NCBI RefSeq assembly: GCF_018294505.1
Contig: NC_057801.1
Coordinates: 847,641,644 to 847,705,643 of the forward strand
DNA length: 64,000 bases
Source: Triticum aestivum
Lineage: Eukaryota > Streptophyta > Magnoliopsida > Poales > Poaceae
Reading direction: 5' to 3'
Of the stretch, positions 1 to 11,912 are shown in pieces. The notes under the pieces were generated by a model, which was not told the origin of the DNA, did no database searches, and saw only the letters and a list, made by a program, of their open reading frames with translations. A program made the position numbers and the translations under genes. How positions within the stretch are numbered: position 1 is the stretch's first letter; each line of letters opens with the position of its first letter.

Positions 1-470
1 TTTCCTCTTCAAGGGAAAAACCAACACAAACTCAAGAAGTAGCAGCACCCAACACGATAAAGGGGTTGTCAATCCCTTCACGGTCACTTGCAAGAGTGAG
101 ATATGATAGGGATAGATATAATTGCTAACTAAAATATAAAATAATATAAAAGTAAATAAATTGCAGCAAGGTATTTTTTTGATATTTGATTTTATATATC
201 CGAAAATAAATGATTATAACAAACCCGGGGCCATAGGGTTCACTACAAGCTTCTCTATGAAAAAAAACATTCGGTGTGTGAACAAATTACTGTTGAGCAA
301 TTGATAGAAAAGCGCATAGTTATGATGATATCTAAGGCAATGATCATGAATATAGGCATCACGTCCGTGACAAATAGAATGAAACGATTCTGCATCTACT
401 AATATTACTCCACACATCGACTGTCTCCCGCCTGCATCTAGAGTATTGAGTTCAAGAGAACAGAGTAACG
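1..470. repeat. Gypsy LTR relic, Sabrina-like (block A)
   Basis: The stretch resembles the Triticeae Sabrina-type Gypsy LTR: a tract around GGGTTGTCAATCCCTTCACGG, later GGCATCACGTCCGTGACAAA, then ATTACTCCACACATCGA. The element is clipped by the window start and has no paired LTR, so it is a fragment. The family name is from recognition only. Orientation was not settled. Confidence 0.55.
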
Positions 471-899
471 TTGTTTACTCCGTTGCTGCTTGCACTTTGC
501 GAGATTCTCCTGAGAAAGAGAAACACCCTATGCACAGACTATGAGAATATTTTAATCTTCAGTGGTACTTTTGTCTTCGATATATGCTTTGAACAAAAAA
601 TTTGCCACTATTAATTAAACCATGTTCCTGCTCGACCTCCAAAAGATACCAAACTCCAATGGAAGTTTCCTAGCTCATTAGTTAAGTGGTACCTCCATCA
701 ACCTATGTACCAAATGCAGCCAAGCGGACCATTTATCCCCAATAAGATCCCTCGTGAACTGGATGTTTAAGGGAGCCATCCCCAAAATTTTACACACAAG
801 CATCCTTACACTGCTCAATATCATACATAGTCTAATATTGTAATGCTAAATGCGCATCCCCCAGTCAGATATCCTTCCGAAAACAAGTGATTGATTCAT

Positions 900-1110
900 G
901 ATGGTGTACACATGAGAGCTTGAACAGGGGTGGACTATAATCATCTACCATGGAATCATGTTGAATGTGGAGCTCAGTTCCGATGGAAGAGTTCACTCGG
1001 TGCTCATTCTAGGGCTACGATATAAGTCGACAGAGAGTCGAAGTCTCTTCAGCGGGAAAAGCGAGTCACATATTGTTCGAGCGGGAAAAGCGAGTCACAT
1101 TATTTTGATC
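900..1110 (+). repeat. Fragment of a gag-less LTR element interior (block A)
   Basis: This piece matches the interior of the LTR element at 51866-54516, around 53486-53620. Both contain GTGGACT..ATCATCTACCATGGA, a CATGTTGAA run, GGGCTACG, then GTCGACAGAGAGTCGAAG and a GGGAAAA..GCGAGT run. No LTR is visible next to it, so it is a relic of the same family. Confidence 0.6.
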
Positions 1111-2582
1111 AATAATGTATCGATGCCTATAAATTTGTTAGCACATTGCATTCCCTAGAAAAAGAGGTCACATTGCAGGTGAAGTAGATTTCAATTATTT
1201 TCCGATTGTTGCAGGCCATTATTTCTTACATACAAAATATGGTATACATTATATGTGCAATAAGAAAAACTCTATACTTGTGAAATTTGATATGCATTGT
1301 ATTCATAGGTGTAATCAAAAATAAAATAAAATAAAAGCCAGTGACAATGCACGGGCGTTCTACTAGTAACTATATATGTTACAAATCCAACTACTACACC
1401 CTCACACCAATCCATTGATATGTCAGAGCTTATCGGAATTGTAGCTACAGTACAGGACTCAGGAAAAACCAGGGATATAGTCAAAAGATAGCAGAAATAA
1501 CAAATAACAGCAGGGAGACATTCAGATTCGTCCCAATTACATTTGGCTCAACAGCAAATTGAAAAGGAACCATGTTCCTTAAATAACATGCTCCAGCATC
1601 TAACTTTTTGGGTCCAGCTGGCGTGTCGCTGATGCGTCGAGCTACGAGGGTCGCCGTACGATCATAATGTCCACCCGGGTCCGCTGAATCGTGCTTCCCT
1701 GCACCTCGCCCTTGTGCTTCGTCTTTAATTCGCTGGCTTCTACCCCGTGCTCTGCATGGAATAACGAGTGAGCTTTCTAGGCAAGATAACTCGCTCCACA
1801 GACCATGGTGCCTTGCTGCATTTCCATGAGCATTTCCCGGCCGGAGCCTTCAGGAAGGAACATGGCACGCATGTGTCGTCGTCGCCCAAAGCATATTAGG
1901 AGTAAACCACGCTTCGGTGTGATGACCAGCATGCGTTCGCGTGCGTTTGTGTGCATGCGTTTGTATCATGGTGGTGGAAGTGTTTGTGCTCGCGTTCCCT
2001 GTCACCACATGGGACTAGCTCCAGTCAATGGCCATTGAGCACAATGATGCTCTTGGATGCATGTAGCTAGTACTTAAGAAGATATGCATGCAGGAATGAG
2101 TTGTTAACCGGTAGTGCAGGTCCAGAGAGATTCTAGGAGGGATGGGGTCATCGGTGCGTGATCAGTAGCCAGTGTGGCAACTAGATCGTTTGTGAGTGCA
2201 CCTCAGCATAAAAGGCCCGTCCTTGTACGTGGTGTGGTAAGAGTTTGCGCTCGAGGAGAAAAACACCGCCGTTCGGCGGCGTGGCGCTGTTCTTCTTCTT
2301 TCGTCATGTATGCTCCTCTTGTTCTTCCACCTCTGTATGTCTGAGTGTGCGTGAGAGAGAGAGGTTCATCCGGTACTGTTCATGTCGCCGGAGGCTACTC
2401 AGCTTTCGTTGCCGGACTGGGTTTGTCACAACAAAGCAGAGGAGCAGGGGCTGTCACCTGCGTTCATGAAGGAGGTGAGAGGGACAGAATCCACACCGAA
2501 GCCTCCATGGCGCCGCATGGTACCACCACAAACTAAGCAACTCGGTACCGAAATTTACTGTCCATCCCTCCGTTACTTCTTA

Positions 2583-2837
2583 CTCCCTCAGTTTTTTTAC
2601 ACTACATATTAGATTTGACTAAAGTCAAACTTCATAAATTTTGACTAAGTTTATATTTCACAATATAAACATTTACCATAACAAATCTATATGATGTGAA
2701 AGTACATTTAGCGATGAATCTAATGGTATTCATTTATTATTATATATGTTAATATTTTTGTTTATAAATTTTGTCAATATTTGCAAAATTTGACTTTGAC
2801 CAAAGCTAATACGCGGACTAAATAAAAATGAAGGGGG
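2583..2837. mobile_element. Stowaway-like MITE (block A)
   Basis: The 255-bp AT-rich element begins CTCCCTCAG and ends ATGAAGGGGG, imperfect inverted termini of the cereal Stowaway (Tc1/mariner) type. It is flanked by TA on both sides (2581-2582 and 2838-2839). It has no coding capacity and would depend on a transposase in trans. Confidence 0.7.
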
Positions 2838-2926
2838 TACTTGCGTCTTGGGGTTAAAGTACACCGTCACACTAAAGTTGTCTGCAGGTGAGTACTTGGT
2901 GGGGTGCGCCCAGCTAGAATCTTAGG

Positions 2927-3091
2927 CAGTGGCGGCTCCAGGAATTTGCAACCGGGTATTCATGTGTATTCATTTTATCAAAATCATTGCTATTTTTCAA
3001 AAAATGTCACTCTTTGACAAAATCAACACTGTTTTGTAAAAATCATGGGTATTCACATGAAGACCCAAGAGTACCCCTAGTGCCGCCCCTA
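2927..3091. mobile_element. hAT-type MITE with 8-bp target duplication (block A)
   Basis: A 165-bp element starts CAGTGGCGGCTCCAGG and ends CCTAGTGCCGCCCCTA; the termini match at 12 of 16 positions as inverted repeats. The flanking octamers are ATCTTAGG (left) and ATTTTAGG (right), 7 of 8 identical, which is the duplication length of hAT transposons. It is non-coding. Confidence 0.65.
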
Positions 3092-3186
3092 ATTTTAGGT
3101 TTAATTTGATCGGATCACATTCAATGGGGCACAATCTAGAGTATCTCCCAAATTTATATCAGCATAGATATGGACATATATAGTAT

Positions 3187-3187
<1 letters not shown>

Positions 3188-3248
<61 letters not shown>
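3188..3248 (+). repeat. (TAA)n microsatellite, block A
   Basis: A pure TAA run. The block B counterpart at 15555-15624 is 9 bases (three units) longer. It lies about 230 bp upstream of the DEFL relic. Confidence 0.95.
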
Positions 3249-3410
3249 GGGATAGAACCAATCTGTACAAATTAAGGGCAGTGATACGGTCAGATCTTCT
3301 CAATCTAATTTGAGTGAACAGGGAATAAAAGCAGTGTTATTTTCGATTTTATTTGAGTGAATCGGGAGGAAAAGGAGTGACCTAGGAGTAAATCCTCTCT
3401 AAGATACAAG

Positions 3411-3421
3411 TCTATATATAG
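3411..3421 (+). promoter_or_regulatory. TATA box of the DEFL pseudogene, block A
   Basis: TCTATATATAG lies about 57-67 bp before the start codon at 3478. The same motif and spacing occur upstream of the intact paralogue (55573). Further upstream both share a run like CAGTGATACGGTCA.ATCTT, so the promoter as well as the coding part is homologous. Confidence 0.6.
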
Positions 3422-3477
3422 AGAAAACAACCTGTATTCTTCTGGACGCCCAAACAGAAACGAGAAGTTTGCCTCTG

Positions 3478-3851
3478 ATGGAGGGCAAAAATATTCTTCT
3501 TTGCTTTATGGTGCTTTTGCTGCTAGGAAATTCATCTCATGCGGGTACAAAATCATTCTCCCTGACCTTATATATGTCTCCTTTCACATGACAACTAGAG
3601 TAGAGTAATAATTGTCAGCCGAATTGCATGGATTCCTTTAGATCCTTCTCAATTTGTACTTCTTTTAACAATGTGCATTCTTTTCTGCAGAGTGTGAACT
3701 GCACGTTGCTTTTACAGGCCCTGCATGCATCGCATTGACTTGCCAATATGCATGCCAAAGTTCCTGGTGAGATCACACCAAGCAAGCTTATTGTGTGTCT
3801 GTTAATGTTGCCACATGGAACTGTAGTTGCAACGTATGTAAGTGGAGTTGA
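3478..3851 (+). pseudogene. Defensin-like (DEFL) small secreted peptide, nonsense copy A
   Basis: Exon 1 (3478-3544, 67 nt) encodes a hydrophobic signal peptide starting MEGKNILLC and ending GNSSHA. The intron is 3545-3690 (GT..CTGCAG). Exon 2 (3691-3851, 161 nt) has the same length as in the intact paralogue at 55650. The cysteine order C-x10-C-x4-C-x3-C fits the first half of a CS-alpha-beta defensin fold. A TGA at 3768-3770 stands where the paralogue has GGA (Gly). Past it the frame stays open through four more cysteines (C..CxC..C) to a natural TGA at 3851. One base change therefore removes cysteines 5-8. Block B shares the stop, so it predates the duplication. A truncated secreted peptide could still be made, but a folded defensin is unlikely. 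Confidence 0.8.
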
Positions 3852-4179
3852 GCCAGTCCATCATGTCAAACAATGGACAATTATGTGCCTGTGAGAATGT
3901 CTATTGAGCACCAATTTTGAGTGTACCTGTGATTTGATTTGATTTTGTCATATGTAATCTCAGGTTTAGTGATTGTGCGTCTGTATGGCTCTCTTTCGTA
4001 AGTCTAGACATAACCATATGTAACATGAATGAACCAAGTGTTAGAAATAATGGGCTTGGCCCACATACATTTTCTGAAATTCCTGAAGTATATCTCAAAG
4101 TCCCATGTATAAATGACTAATGGAGGTGCAATCTTTTTTCTGACCACGGAAGTGGAAGAGCACAAAGATCATTGGTAAT

Positions 4180-4183
<4 letters not shown>

Positions 4184-4235
<52 letters not shown>
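4184..4235 (+). repeat. (GA)n microsatellite, block A
   Basis: A GA run of about 52 bases, 4 bases longer than its block B counterpart. Long open frames across it are artefacts of the dinucleotide repeat. Confidence 0.95.
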
Positions 4236-4236
<1 letters not shown>

Positions 4237-5267
4237 ACCACATGTGTGTTCTTGCCTCGTCAGTATGGCGCCGGCGTCCGACATGCACATGAATGGTTCG
4301 CCGAAACTCAGTCCATGGCCTTGCAGGAGGTCAACTTCCTTTTGGGGTTATTATTACCACACTATACCGCGTTGCTCCACCCATATATACAACTTACCGG
4401 CCACAAGCAAAGACACACCGAAACAAGCTAGGATTTTACCTCATGTAGTAACTTGCATAGTATACCCCATCTCGAATGCTGACATGTACCGGCGAGCGGG
4501 AGAGCGTGTCTCCAGAAACTCCCGTCCTGCTAATCCTGCACTGGGGAGGATGAATTAGCCTTTTCGCAACTGCTACGTGCGACTGCTTAAGTTCGTCAGC
4601 ACGGGTCATCTTCCATTCAAGTTGGATGCCGTTGCGTACAGACATTTGCAACACAGTCTACTTTGACCAGTCACCAACGCCATCATCATCAACATAGCTT
4701 CTGCAGCAACCATGGCTACAAATGAACAATACATGCATCATGATTTGATCATCTCTGTAACTATGTTTGTTGTCGCCTGTGTGATACTGTTGTTTTCTCT
4801 TCATCTAGTATGCTAGAGCTATTCATGTTAATTACTATACTATCCGTGAATTATTTCCTGGAATTAATAATAAAATTTTCTAGTTAGAGAACAATCCAAA
4901 AACCAAATTGTAGGAAATTTCCTAAGATATCTATTGCTCGATTTTTTGATACATCAAGGTCGGATAAGTTAATAGGTGTGCACTTAAGAGGTGCCAAGTG
5001 ATTTCCCCACTCTGGATTATTGCTCTGAAAGTTACCACGTAGCACTAGCATGCCATAGTGAATCTCTGATGAAGATTAGACAAAAATCATTCTGTAGTTG
5101 AAAAAGCTCATGACATACAATACATTCTAAAGGAACTCGAACTCTGATTTACATGACAAATCCGTGGCTTGGTGCATGCTACAAAGCTCCCTCCTTCATG
5201 GGGGAGTGTTGCCACTCTATACCATAGGAGACATGATAATCCAGTTGAAATCTGATAGCTTCTATTG

Positions 5268-5478
5268 ATGTCGAGGAGAAAGATCGGGCTAAAAACAGTA
5301 CTGAGAAAGGAGACGAGGTTCAACCTACCGACAATATGGTGCAGAGATACCCACAAAATAGGAACACAGAGAAGAACATGCCTATTCTCAATAAGCCTGT
5401 CAAGACTACTACCTTCAAGAAGAAGAAGATGAACAAGGTTGAGCTAGAGTTCTATGTCTGTAAACTGCTTGGACACTT
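5268..5478 (+). pseudogene. Copia gag C-terminal relic, cut at the block A edge
   Basis: A lysine-rich reading frame (FKKKKMNKVELEFYVCKLLGH) resembles the end of a Ty1-Copia gag near its zinc knuckle. In block A it is cut after LLGH, where unrelated sequence begins. In block B the same frame runs on (17640-18270). No LTR or other domain is left here. Confidence 0.55.
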
Positions 5479-6394
5479 GGCAACCGTCTTAGTGCTTAAT
5501 TCTCTTTGGCAAAATAGTACCCTCAAGGCATGTAGAAACATTGGCGCACAGGACACAAGCTCTTACTCACCGCACTGACACTACGCAACTGCCGAATGAA
5601 GTGAATCTTTTGTGGGTCAAGCCCACCACCATTGCCGTCGTGCTACGTTGCGCGTACCTCGTAGACCTAATCACTGCCATCTGCATGACGCAACCTTCTG
5701 TAACCAGGACGCTGCATCAATGAGGTGCCGTCTTGCCACTCGTCCCCTTTGCCGAGGCCACCACTTCTGTCAGGTCGTTGCCCCGGCCATCTCTCTGAAG
5801 TCTGAACCTTTCTTTTCCTGCACGCTAGTGAACCCTAATTACCTCCATGTGTAAGGGATAATTTTAGCACCTTATAGATGGAAGTAGAAGTTCTGAGTGC
5901 GAACCCCGTATCAGCAAATATATAGGCTTCTTATTACCTCATGTTATGTCACTTACAGAACCTTCTATGCACTTGTACTATAACCCACTAAACGTAAGAG
6001 GTGAGAGCAGGAATATAGTCCACTATGTTTGGGTGTACAAAATGTAATTACTGGTTCAAATTCATCTCAAACATCACATTAAGTTTGAGAGTGTTCTCAT
6101 CAAAACAAGAAGCCCCTAAAGCTGCAAACAACAACATTCAAGATCTCACACATGGGGCGTAAACTGTTTTTATCATATAAGTTGTATCCTCCTCGCAGAG
6201 TATCAAGATGAATCAACTAATTAAGAAATAAGAGAGAGAGATGAGCCCCCCCGCACCACCCTAAAATATGGTGCTATCAGTTAGCTGCTACACATGTTTA
6301 CAGGTCAATGCAGAGATGAACCCGGTACGGCAAATCAGTACAGCTTCCTATTGGCCACTACAAACAAAAAGTTGGACCTCGAGGAGTTACCTAA
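5479..6394. other. No gene recognised
   Basis: Open frames here are short and unlike any family I know. The sequence at 5479-5860 is moderately GC-rich and may be part of an old LTR element, but I found no termini. From 5861 it is AT-rich with no supported feature. Confidence 0.4.
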
Positions 6395-6396
6395 TA

Positions 6397-6509
6397 CTCC
6401 CTCGGTCCGGAATTACTTGTCATACAAATGGTTAGAAATGAATGTATCTAGAATTAAAATACGTGTAGATATGTCTATTTCCGCGACAAGTACTTTGGGA
6501 CGGAGGGAG
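6397..6509. mobile_element. Stowaway MITE, 113 bp
   Basis: It starts CTCCCTCGGTCCGGAATTAC and ends with the inverted counterpart GGGACGGAGGGAG. TA target duplications are at 6395-6396 and 6510-6511. Both arms carry an ACTTGTC/GACAAGT pair, as in cereal Stowaway elements. The arms pair over most of about 25 bp. Confidence 0.9.
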
Positions 6510-6839
6510 TACGTTTGTATCAACTATACCTAACTGGAGAAGATATGCCGTGCACGATTACGGTTTTTCGAATCCTACATACAGTTGATGAGAAACAAGT
6601 TGTATCCAGCCGGCATAGGTGTAGATTTTGTACTACTTTATTATCAGCATTTTCTGCCATGAACTAAATTAAGATATACAATGGATTTTTTTATAAGGAG
6701 GATAACCCTCGGCCTCTTCATCATTGTGATAAACACAACCATATATTTACTAAAGTTTCAAACAAGCTTCAGGAACAAAGTTCACAAAAAAGTAGTCACA
6801 ACCGGCAAAAATAGGAATATTGCTTACACCCATAGTCTA

Positions 6840-9065
6840 TTATTGAACCACCGTCCAAACTAAGTGTACATATCCCATCCTACCATCTTCCATTGGTTGC
6901 ATCCAGATGCCATAAGTTTTTGTATGTCCGCATGGTGTAGTAAGGACCACGTATGGATCCCTCATGTAGCTCGAAAGATAACCTGCAGAAAAATTGTGAA
7001 TCTTTGCTCTCTTAGAAACACAATCACTCTTACAGTTTTATAGATACCAGAGAAAAGTAAAAATTCCCACCGTTAGTTTTAGACTCAACCCCACCTATGG
7101 AGTTGCCAAATACATTTGATATACTTTAGTAGATAAAGGAGGCAGAGTAGCAAACAGGCAGTCAAGGACAAAAGGGAAAATTGAGCTGTGCCGGTACCTA
7201 CCGGCATCTGCCTAGCCAATTGGCTACTCACACCTTGCACCGTATAATTACTCATTAGTGGCTGACGCGCGCCTTGCCGCCTTATTTTTCTCAGGTGGAT
7301 GTTTATTTTAGTTCTCCTAGGCTTAAAGGGCTTTGTGTGCCACAATAATATGACGACTATACTGAATAATCTAACCTTTTTTCCATCATAATTTGTGCCA
7401 CAAAAATTAGGAAAACCATGCTACTTAATTCAAATTTCTGTAGAGATTGGATGATTTCTGAAGCTATTGGCCAATTCCATGAAACACAATGCCATCCTTC
7501 AACAAAGAGGCTGCCCAAAACACGTACTGCTCACACTTGTAAAAGGACAATACATAATGCATAAAAGCACACTTGGCCACACTGCAATAGGCCAACAACA
7601 CCACAAATAGGACAAAGTTCAACAGTTCCATAATGCAAATAGTATGAAATGAAATTTTCATACAATAGGCCTTATACCACGGTATCTAAATCATTTTTTT
7701 ACATGTGAAATAGTACTACAAACATCAAGGAAGTTATCCTTTGGCTCATTCAGATATGAGAAAAAACTGAATCTAGTTTGAAGGCTGAAATAGAAGAGAA
7801 TTTAGATCTCCTTGGAAGCAATTGTATAAGCCACACACATTTCAGAAACTGCACCCATTCATCATATGGCCCCACCATACCTTTGCATCAATGAACGTCG
7901 CTTTGAGACACATTGTGACATCCAATAGCTCCAAAGTGCACACATAATTGTAACTAAGACCGGTGGCTATCCATCACCAAGTTCTTTATTGTTCCATGGC
8001 CTGTGAAAATGAAGAGTGGTGTAGTGTCACATTGTTGGTACAAAAAGGACTGATGCAATAAATAAAGGATAAAATAAAAAATTACCTTATGAGCAGCATA
8101 GTGCCTAACCATCAATATTTTGCATCAAACAGAGAGTATATACATGACAGAATTCTTCTACTACTCCAAGCTACATATATTAACAACAGTATTACTTGCA
8201 GTTGCAGTGGCCAATAAGAAGCTCATAATGCTACTAACTATTGAACATTGTAGAATATAATCTAACGTTATGCTTCTAATAACTTGTGTGTTAAAAATGA
8301 CAGAACTTGCGTCTGGATTTGATTTCTCTGCACAAGACTTGTAAGCATTGGTCAATTCCATGAAAGACAATGTGACTACTCAATAAAATCAAAATGCATC
8401 CTTTGCTATCCACGACACTTAGAAAAGGACCACTCATGGTTCTCAGCAATGGTAAAATACAGTAGTTCAGGGAAACAATATGAATAGACTAGGTTTTATT
8501 TTGCACTATTTAGACTATATGTATTCTGTCACAGGATATACATTACTAAGCTGTAAGAATCTGTTAAGTTTTGATGTGAAAAGCGAGACAAAATCTACAA
8601 AATCAAGTCCTATTTCCATGAAAAGAAGCACAAGGAACTCTATCTTTGAAGGTTAAATAAAGTTGACACTTCATGAGTACTTACAGAAGGCATTCGGAGG
8701 AACATAAAGATATTTACCATTGAGAATAAATTAGAATATCAGTATAGCACAGATTACTTAACTAAGGATGATATCAGCCATAGGATTATCAAAGAACACG
8801 AGGACACATGAATTTCTATTTATAAAGCTCCTCTCTGAATTGGCCATTCATGTTGGTACTCATATCATCCCAACTACTTCAGGTTCTGATGATTTGAAAT
8901 TGAAGCTAAGCAAGATGAAGTCCGTATGAACCAGCACCGTCAGTTAAAAAAAAGGATAAATATTTCAGCACAAGGAACAAAAATACCTTTCTCACAACAT
9001 GCTTGGCAGCCCACGATGCACCTCCTTGGCAGGAGCCTCCGAAGCTGTCCAGGTCGATAGTTCAT
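6840..9065 (-). other. Possible minus-strand gene or gene relic, unrecognised
   Basis: Two exon-like pieces are visible on the minus strand. At the 5' end, 9065-8987 reads MNYRPGQLRRLLPRR.. and ends in a good donor (AAAG/GTATTT). At the 3' end, 6982-6840 follows a good acceptor (TTTTCTGCAG) and reads YLSSYMRDPYVVLTTPCGHT.. to a TAA. Between them are short protein-like stretches, for example NYVCTLELLDVTMCLKATF near 7950-7900 and ILNGKYLYVPPNAF near 8730-8690, but I could not join them into one frame. I recognise no family. The LINE insertion at 9110 would separate this unit from its upstream region. It could equally be a decayed transposon. Confidence 0.25.
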
Positions 9066-9109
9066 CTTGAGGACGAATTCCAAAACGCGATGGCATCATG
9101 CAACTTTGC

Positions 9110-10377
9110 CTGCCCCTCCATACGTGAGACGCGACTCCCTCTCCGTGCCCCCGCCTCGCCTAACCTAGGCGACACGGGGGCGATCTGCTGCCGCCGGCCC
9201 AAAGGCCTCCTCCCTCGTCCTCTCTCCCATGCCGCCGCCGGAGGCCACGCACATAGTCTGGCCAGTGATGGCGGCGGTGGGGCTTTCCCCCTCACGTGGT
9301 GGCTGCGTCTTCCCCTGGCGCGGCGGCGCACGGAACTGCGGGGCACCGGCGACATGGAGCGGCAGGTTCCCGGCGGCGAGTGTGACAGCGGCGTTAGCGC
9401 AGGCGCGATACCGCGGCAGAGGAGCCCCTGTGGCGGCGGCCCAGATCGCTGATCTCGTCGTACACAGATGCGCTTCGGTGGGCCGGCGGATCTGGTGAGC
9501 ATCTACAAGAGGGCATGGTGGGCCTGACGACGCTAGCCGAGGCATCATGGTAGTGCCATGGCTGGTTAGGCGGCGGCGGCCTGGATTCTCCTTCCAGTCC
9601 CCGGCAGCGATGGCGGCGGTTCGTGTACAAGTTGCTTGATGGAGGTCCTCTCTTCAGATCCGGGTGAAAACTTGGCCAAGGCCGGCGGTGACGGCGCCGT
9701 TATGCGGCGTTTCGTTCTTGAAGGCATCATCAAGGAGAAGTTCAAGACAGCTATCTGCTACCTCCGGGGGAAACCCTAGATCAGTAGATCGGATGACGGC
9801 GGCACTCTTGTGTCGTATCCCCCTTGGGGGTGTCATTCTTGGAGGTGTACACGTACTCGAGGGAATGGTGGTTGGTTTCTTTGGTGAGCAGTGCTTCATC
9901 TTAAACATTGATGGCGGCCAATCTCGGCAGCGTGGTGCAATGGAGACTTGGCGTCCGATACTTGGAGATGGACTCGCACAGGAGGAGGACGCTGTCTGGC
10001 GTCATGGTGGCGTCGATGGCAGAGTGGCTGACAAGGTAGAAGTCTCAATATCTGTTCTGAAGACGGACGCATGGGATGATGGCGGCGACGACACATGTGA
10101 GTGCGTCAGGCTGGTTTGTGCCCAAGACCCGGTATGTGGCTCTGCTGGGGCTTCCGGCTTTTGATGATAGGCTTAGGTGAGTGGTCTGGGTATTTGGCCC
10201 AGCTAGCACCTCTTCATCATATGAATAGGAGTAGTGGCATATGTTGCCAAGATGGCGGATTCAGGCATATTGTTATAATACTTTGTAAGGTCCTCGAGAA
10301 TAATCAATAAAGTGGCTGCATGCATCTTCGAGATGCAAAGGCCGGGGGTCATCCTCCTTTTCTAAAAAAATAAAAAA
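9110..10377 (+). mobile_element. LINE-like retroposon with 15-bp target duplication
   Basis: The insert is flanked by ATCATGCAACTTTGC at 9095-9109 and again at 10378-10392. Its right end has an AATAAA-like signal, a small hairpin (GCATCT TCG AGATGC), the run GGCCGGGGGTCATCCTCC and an A-rich tail, typical of cereal non-LTR 3' ends. The body is GC-rich (GGCGGCGG, CAGATCC.GGTGAAAA motifs). Open frames of up to 166 residues on both strands look like nothing known and I treat them as GC artefacts. At 1.27 kb it is far shorter than a full LINE and has no visible endonuclease or reverse transcriptase, so it is deleted or non-autonomous. Confidence 0.75.
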
Positions 10378-10392
10378 ATCATGCAACTTTGC

Positions 10393-11560
10393 TTTGTACT
10401 GGAAAAATGAGCTTCAGTGTTGATATACTTGTTTGGAACTTGGAAGCAACGTACAACATATGAAATAAGCATCAACGGATTTTGCCTTGTCATATTCAGG
10501 AGACAAATTGACAATAGTTCATGGAAAATTAGAATGCCCTTTGTATGCCTTTTGTACTTACCGATATAGAAGCGTCCTTTTGAATTTAAAATAATAAATG
10601 GAAATAGGACATGTCACTTCCCAATCAAAACCCCAACTCAAATTTTTCTAGTTAGATTAAATACACCTTTAGTTATTGTCATAAGTGGGAACCCTGTGAA
10701 TTATAGTTACGCTTCCATTCCATCGATGAAATCAGAAATCTAATACGCTGATCCCCACAAATATTAAAATTTGTATAATTTTTCCTAGTACATATGTAAA
10801 ATCTGAAATTATATATATACCAGGAAGCTGCAGCAGAGGCGCTGTCGAATTCTGTTCTGCATGGAATGGATTAATTTGAAGAACACACATATAGATTCAT
10901 GATTTATTCTCTTATGTTGTCAAGTATGAACAACTCTTGCAGTCCATCGTTCACATCCACAAGTTAAGGTGCATGCTTCTACTCAACACCACCCACCAAT
11001 AAGAAAATATGTTAATGTCTGAAACCTGTATTGCGACATTCATAGAAACAAGCCTCCTAACCAAATAAACTGAAGCGTGATTCTTTTGTCCATTATTCAA
11101 AACTCATTAAACATTGCACATATTAACGGTGTTGGTCTTTATGTGTAAAAAACCAGGAACAACTCTTCTCAGTTTTCATATATGCATCTACTGCTCTGTC
11201 TTAATATTTAAATTTACTTCACAATAATTTTAATTATAATCTGGACAATTAGTAAAATTAAGTGATGATGGAATGCCTGCAAAAACTAAAGTAAATGATA
11301 CCAAGTTATCATGCAATGGCATACGTGCAAACAATTCTTCACTTGTTCACAGAAATCATGCATGACAAACATAAAGAATATGATATTGATCTTATTACCG
11401 AGCCTAATCTTTCACCTGTTCACACAAACCTGTCCCAATCTTTGTTGTTGCAATGAACTCAGAAAATTTAATAATTGCAGCTCAAATCCCAATCTAGTAG
11501 CATGTATCCCATTCTATGTCAAGTGGAATCATGTAGATAAATTGCTAGACTGAGAAGTGG
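10393..11560. other. No gene recognised
   Basis: AT-rich sequence with only short open frames. I see no termini, tandem structure or protein motif. It is the flank into which the LINE at 9110-10377 inserted. Confidence 0.5.
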
Positions 11561-11912
11561 GGAAGGTGAAGATATCATGGAGGGAAAGTGCGAGGGGATG
11601 TCCAGGGGGAGAGGTACCTCTAAATTTGGGGATTCGCTCACAAAGAAGGAACAAGAGATGCAAGAAGTACATGCACCGACCCATCTCCTCGTCCCCATCG
11701 GCGTAGTAGGACACTGTGGGGAAGCGATACCGCCCTTTCTGGAACCAACTGTGCGGGTGGACGTGACGGTGGATAGAGAGAGAGAGAGAGAGAGGAGGAC
11801 ATGGTGGGGGCGGGCGGGACGCGAGCAACTCACTCAGAGGGCACCACCACCCCTGCTGAGGAAGCCAATGGGAAAGAGCGAACAGGAGTTGCCGCGGACC
11901 GAATCCTCTCGG
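11561..11912. other. GC-rich stretch beside an assembly gap
   Basis: A GC-richer, GA-punctuated sequence (short (GA)n at 11776-11794). It could be the 5' flank of a gene whose body is lost in the gap, but no codon pattern or splice sites stand out. Confidence 0.3.

Larger units (their letters stand above)
1..5478 (+). repeat. Direct segmental duplication, block A
   Basis: This stretch is repeated almost base for base at 12368-17850. The offset is 12367 at first, 12376 after the TAA microsatellite and 12372 after the GA microsatellite. By eye I find about 10 substitutions, mostly transitions, so identity is near 99.8 percent. The right edge is sharp: after CTGCTTGGACACT the two copies differ. 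Block B keeps a Copia gag reading frame across that point and block A does not, so the block A edge looks derived. The left edge is cut by the window start, so the true unit may be longer. Confidence 0.95.

Noticed and set aside
4172..4558. 128-codon plus-strand frame starting in the GA repeat
   Set aside because: It runs through the (GA)n microsatellite as RERERER and has no conserved motif; the block B copy breaks it through repeat length change.
9003..10164. Several long frames on both strands (up to 166 codons)
   Set aside because: They lie in the GC-rich body of a retroposon with target duplications; overlapping frames on both strands are a composition effect.
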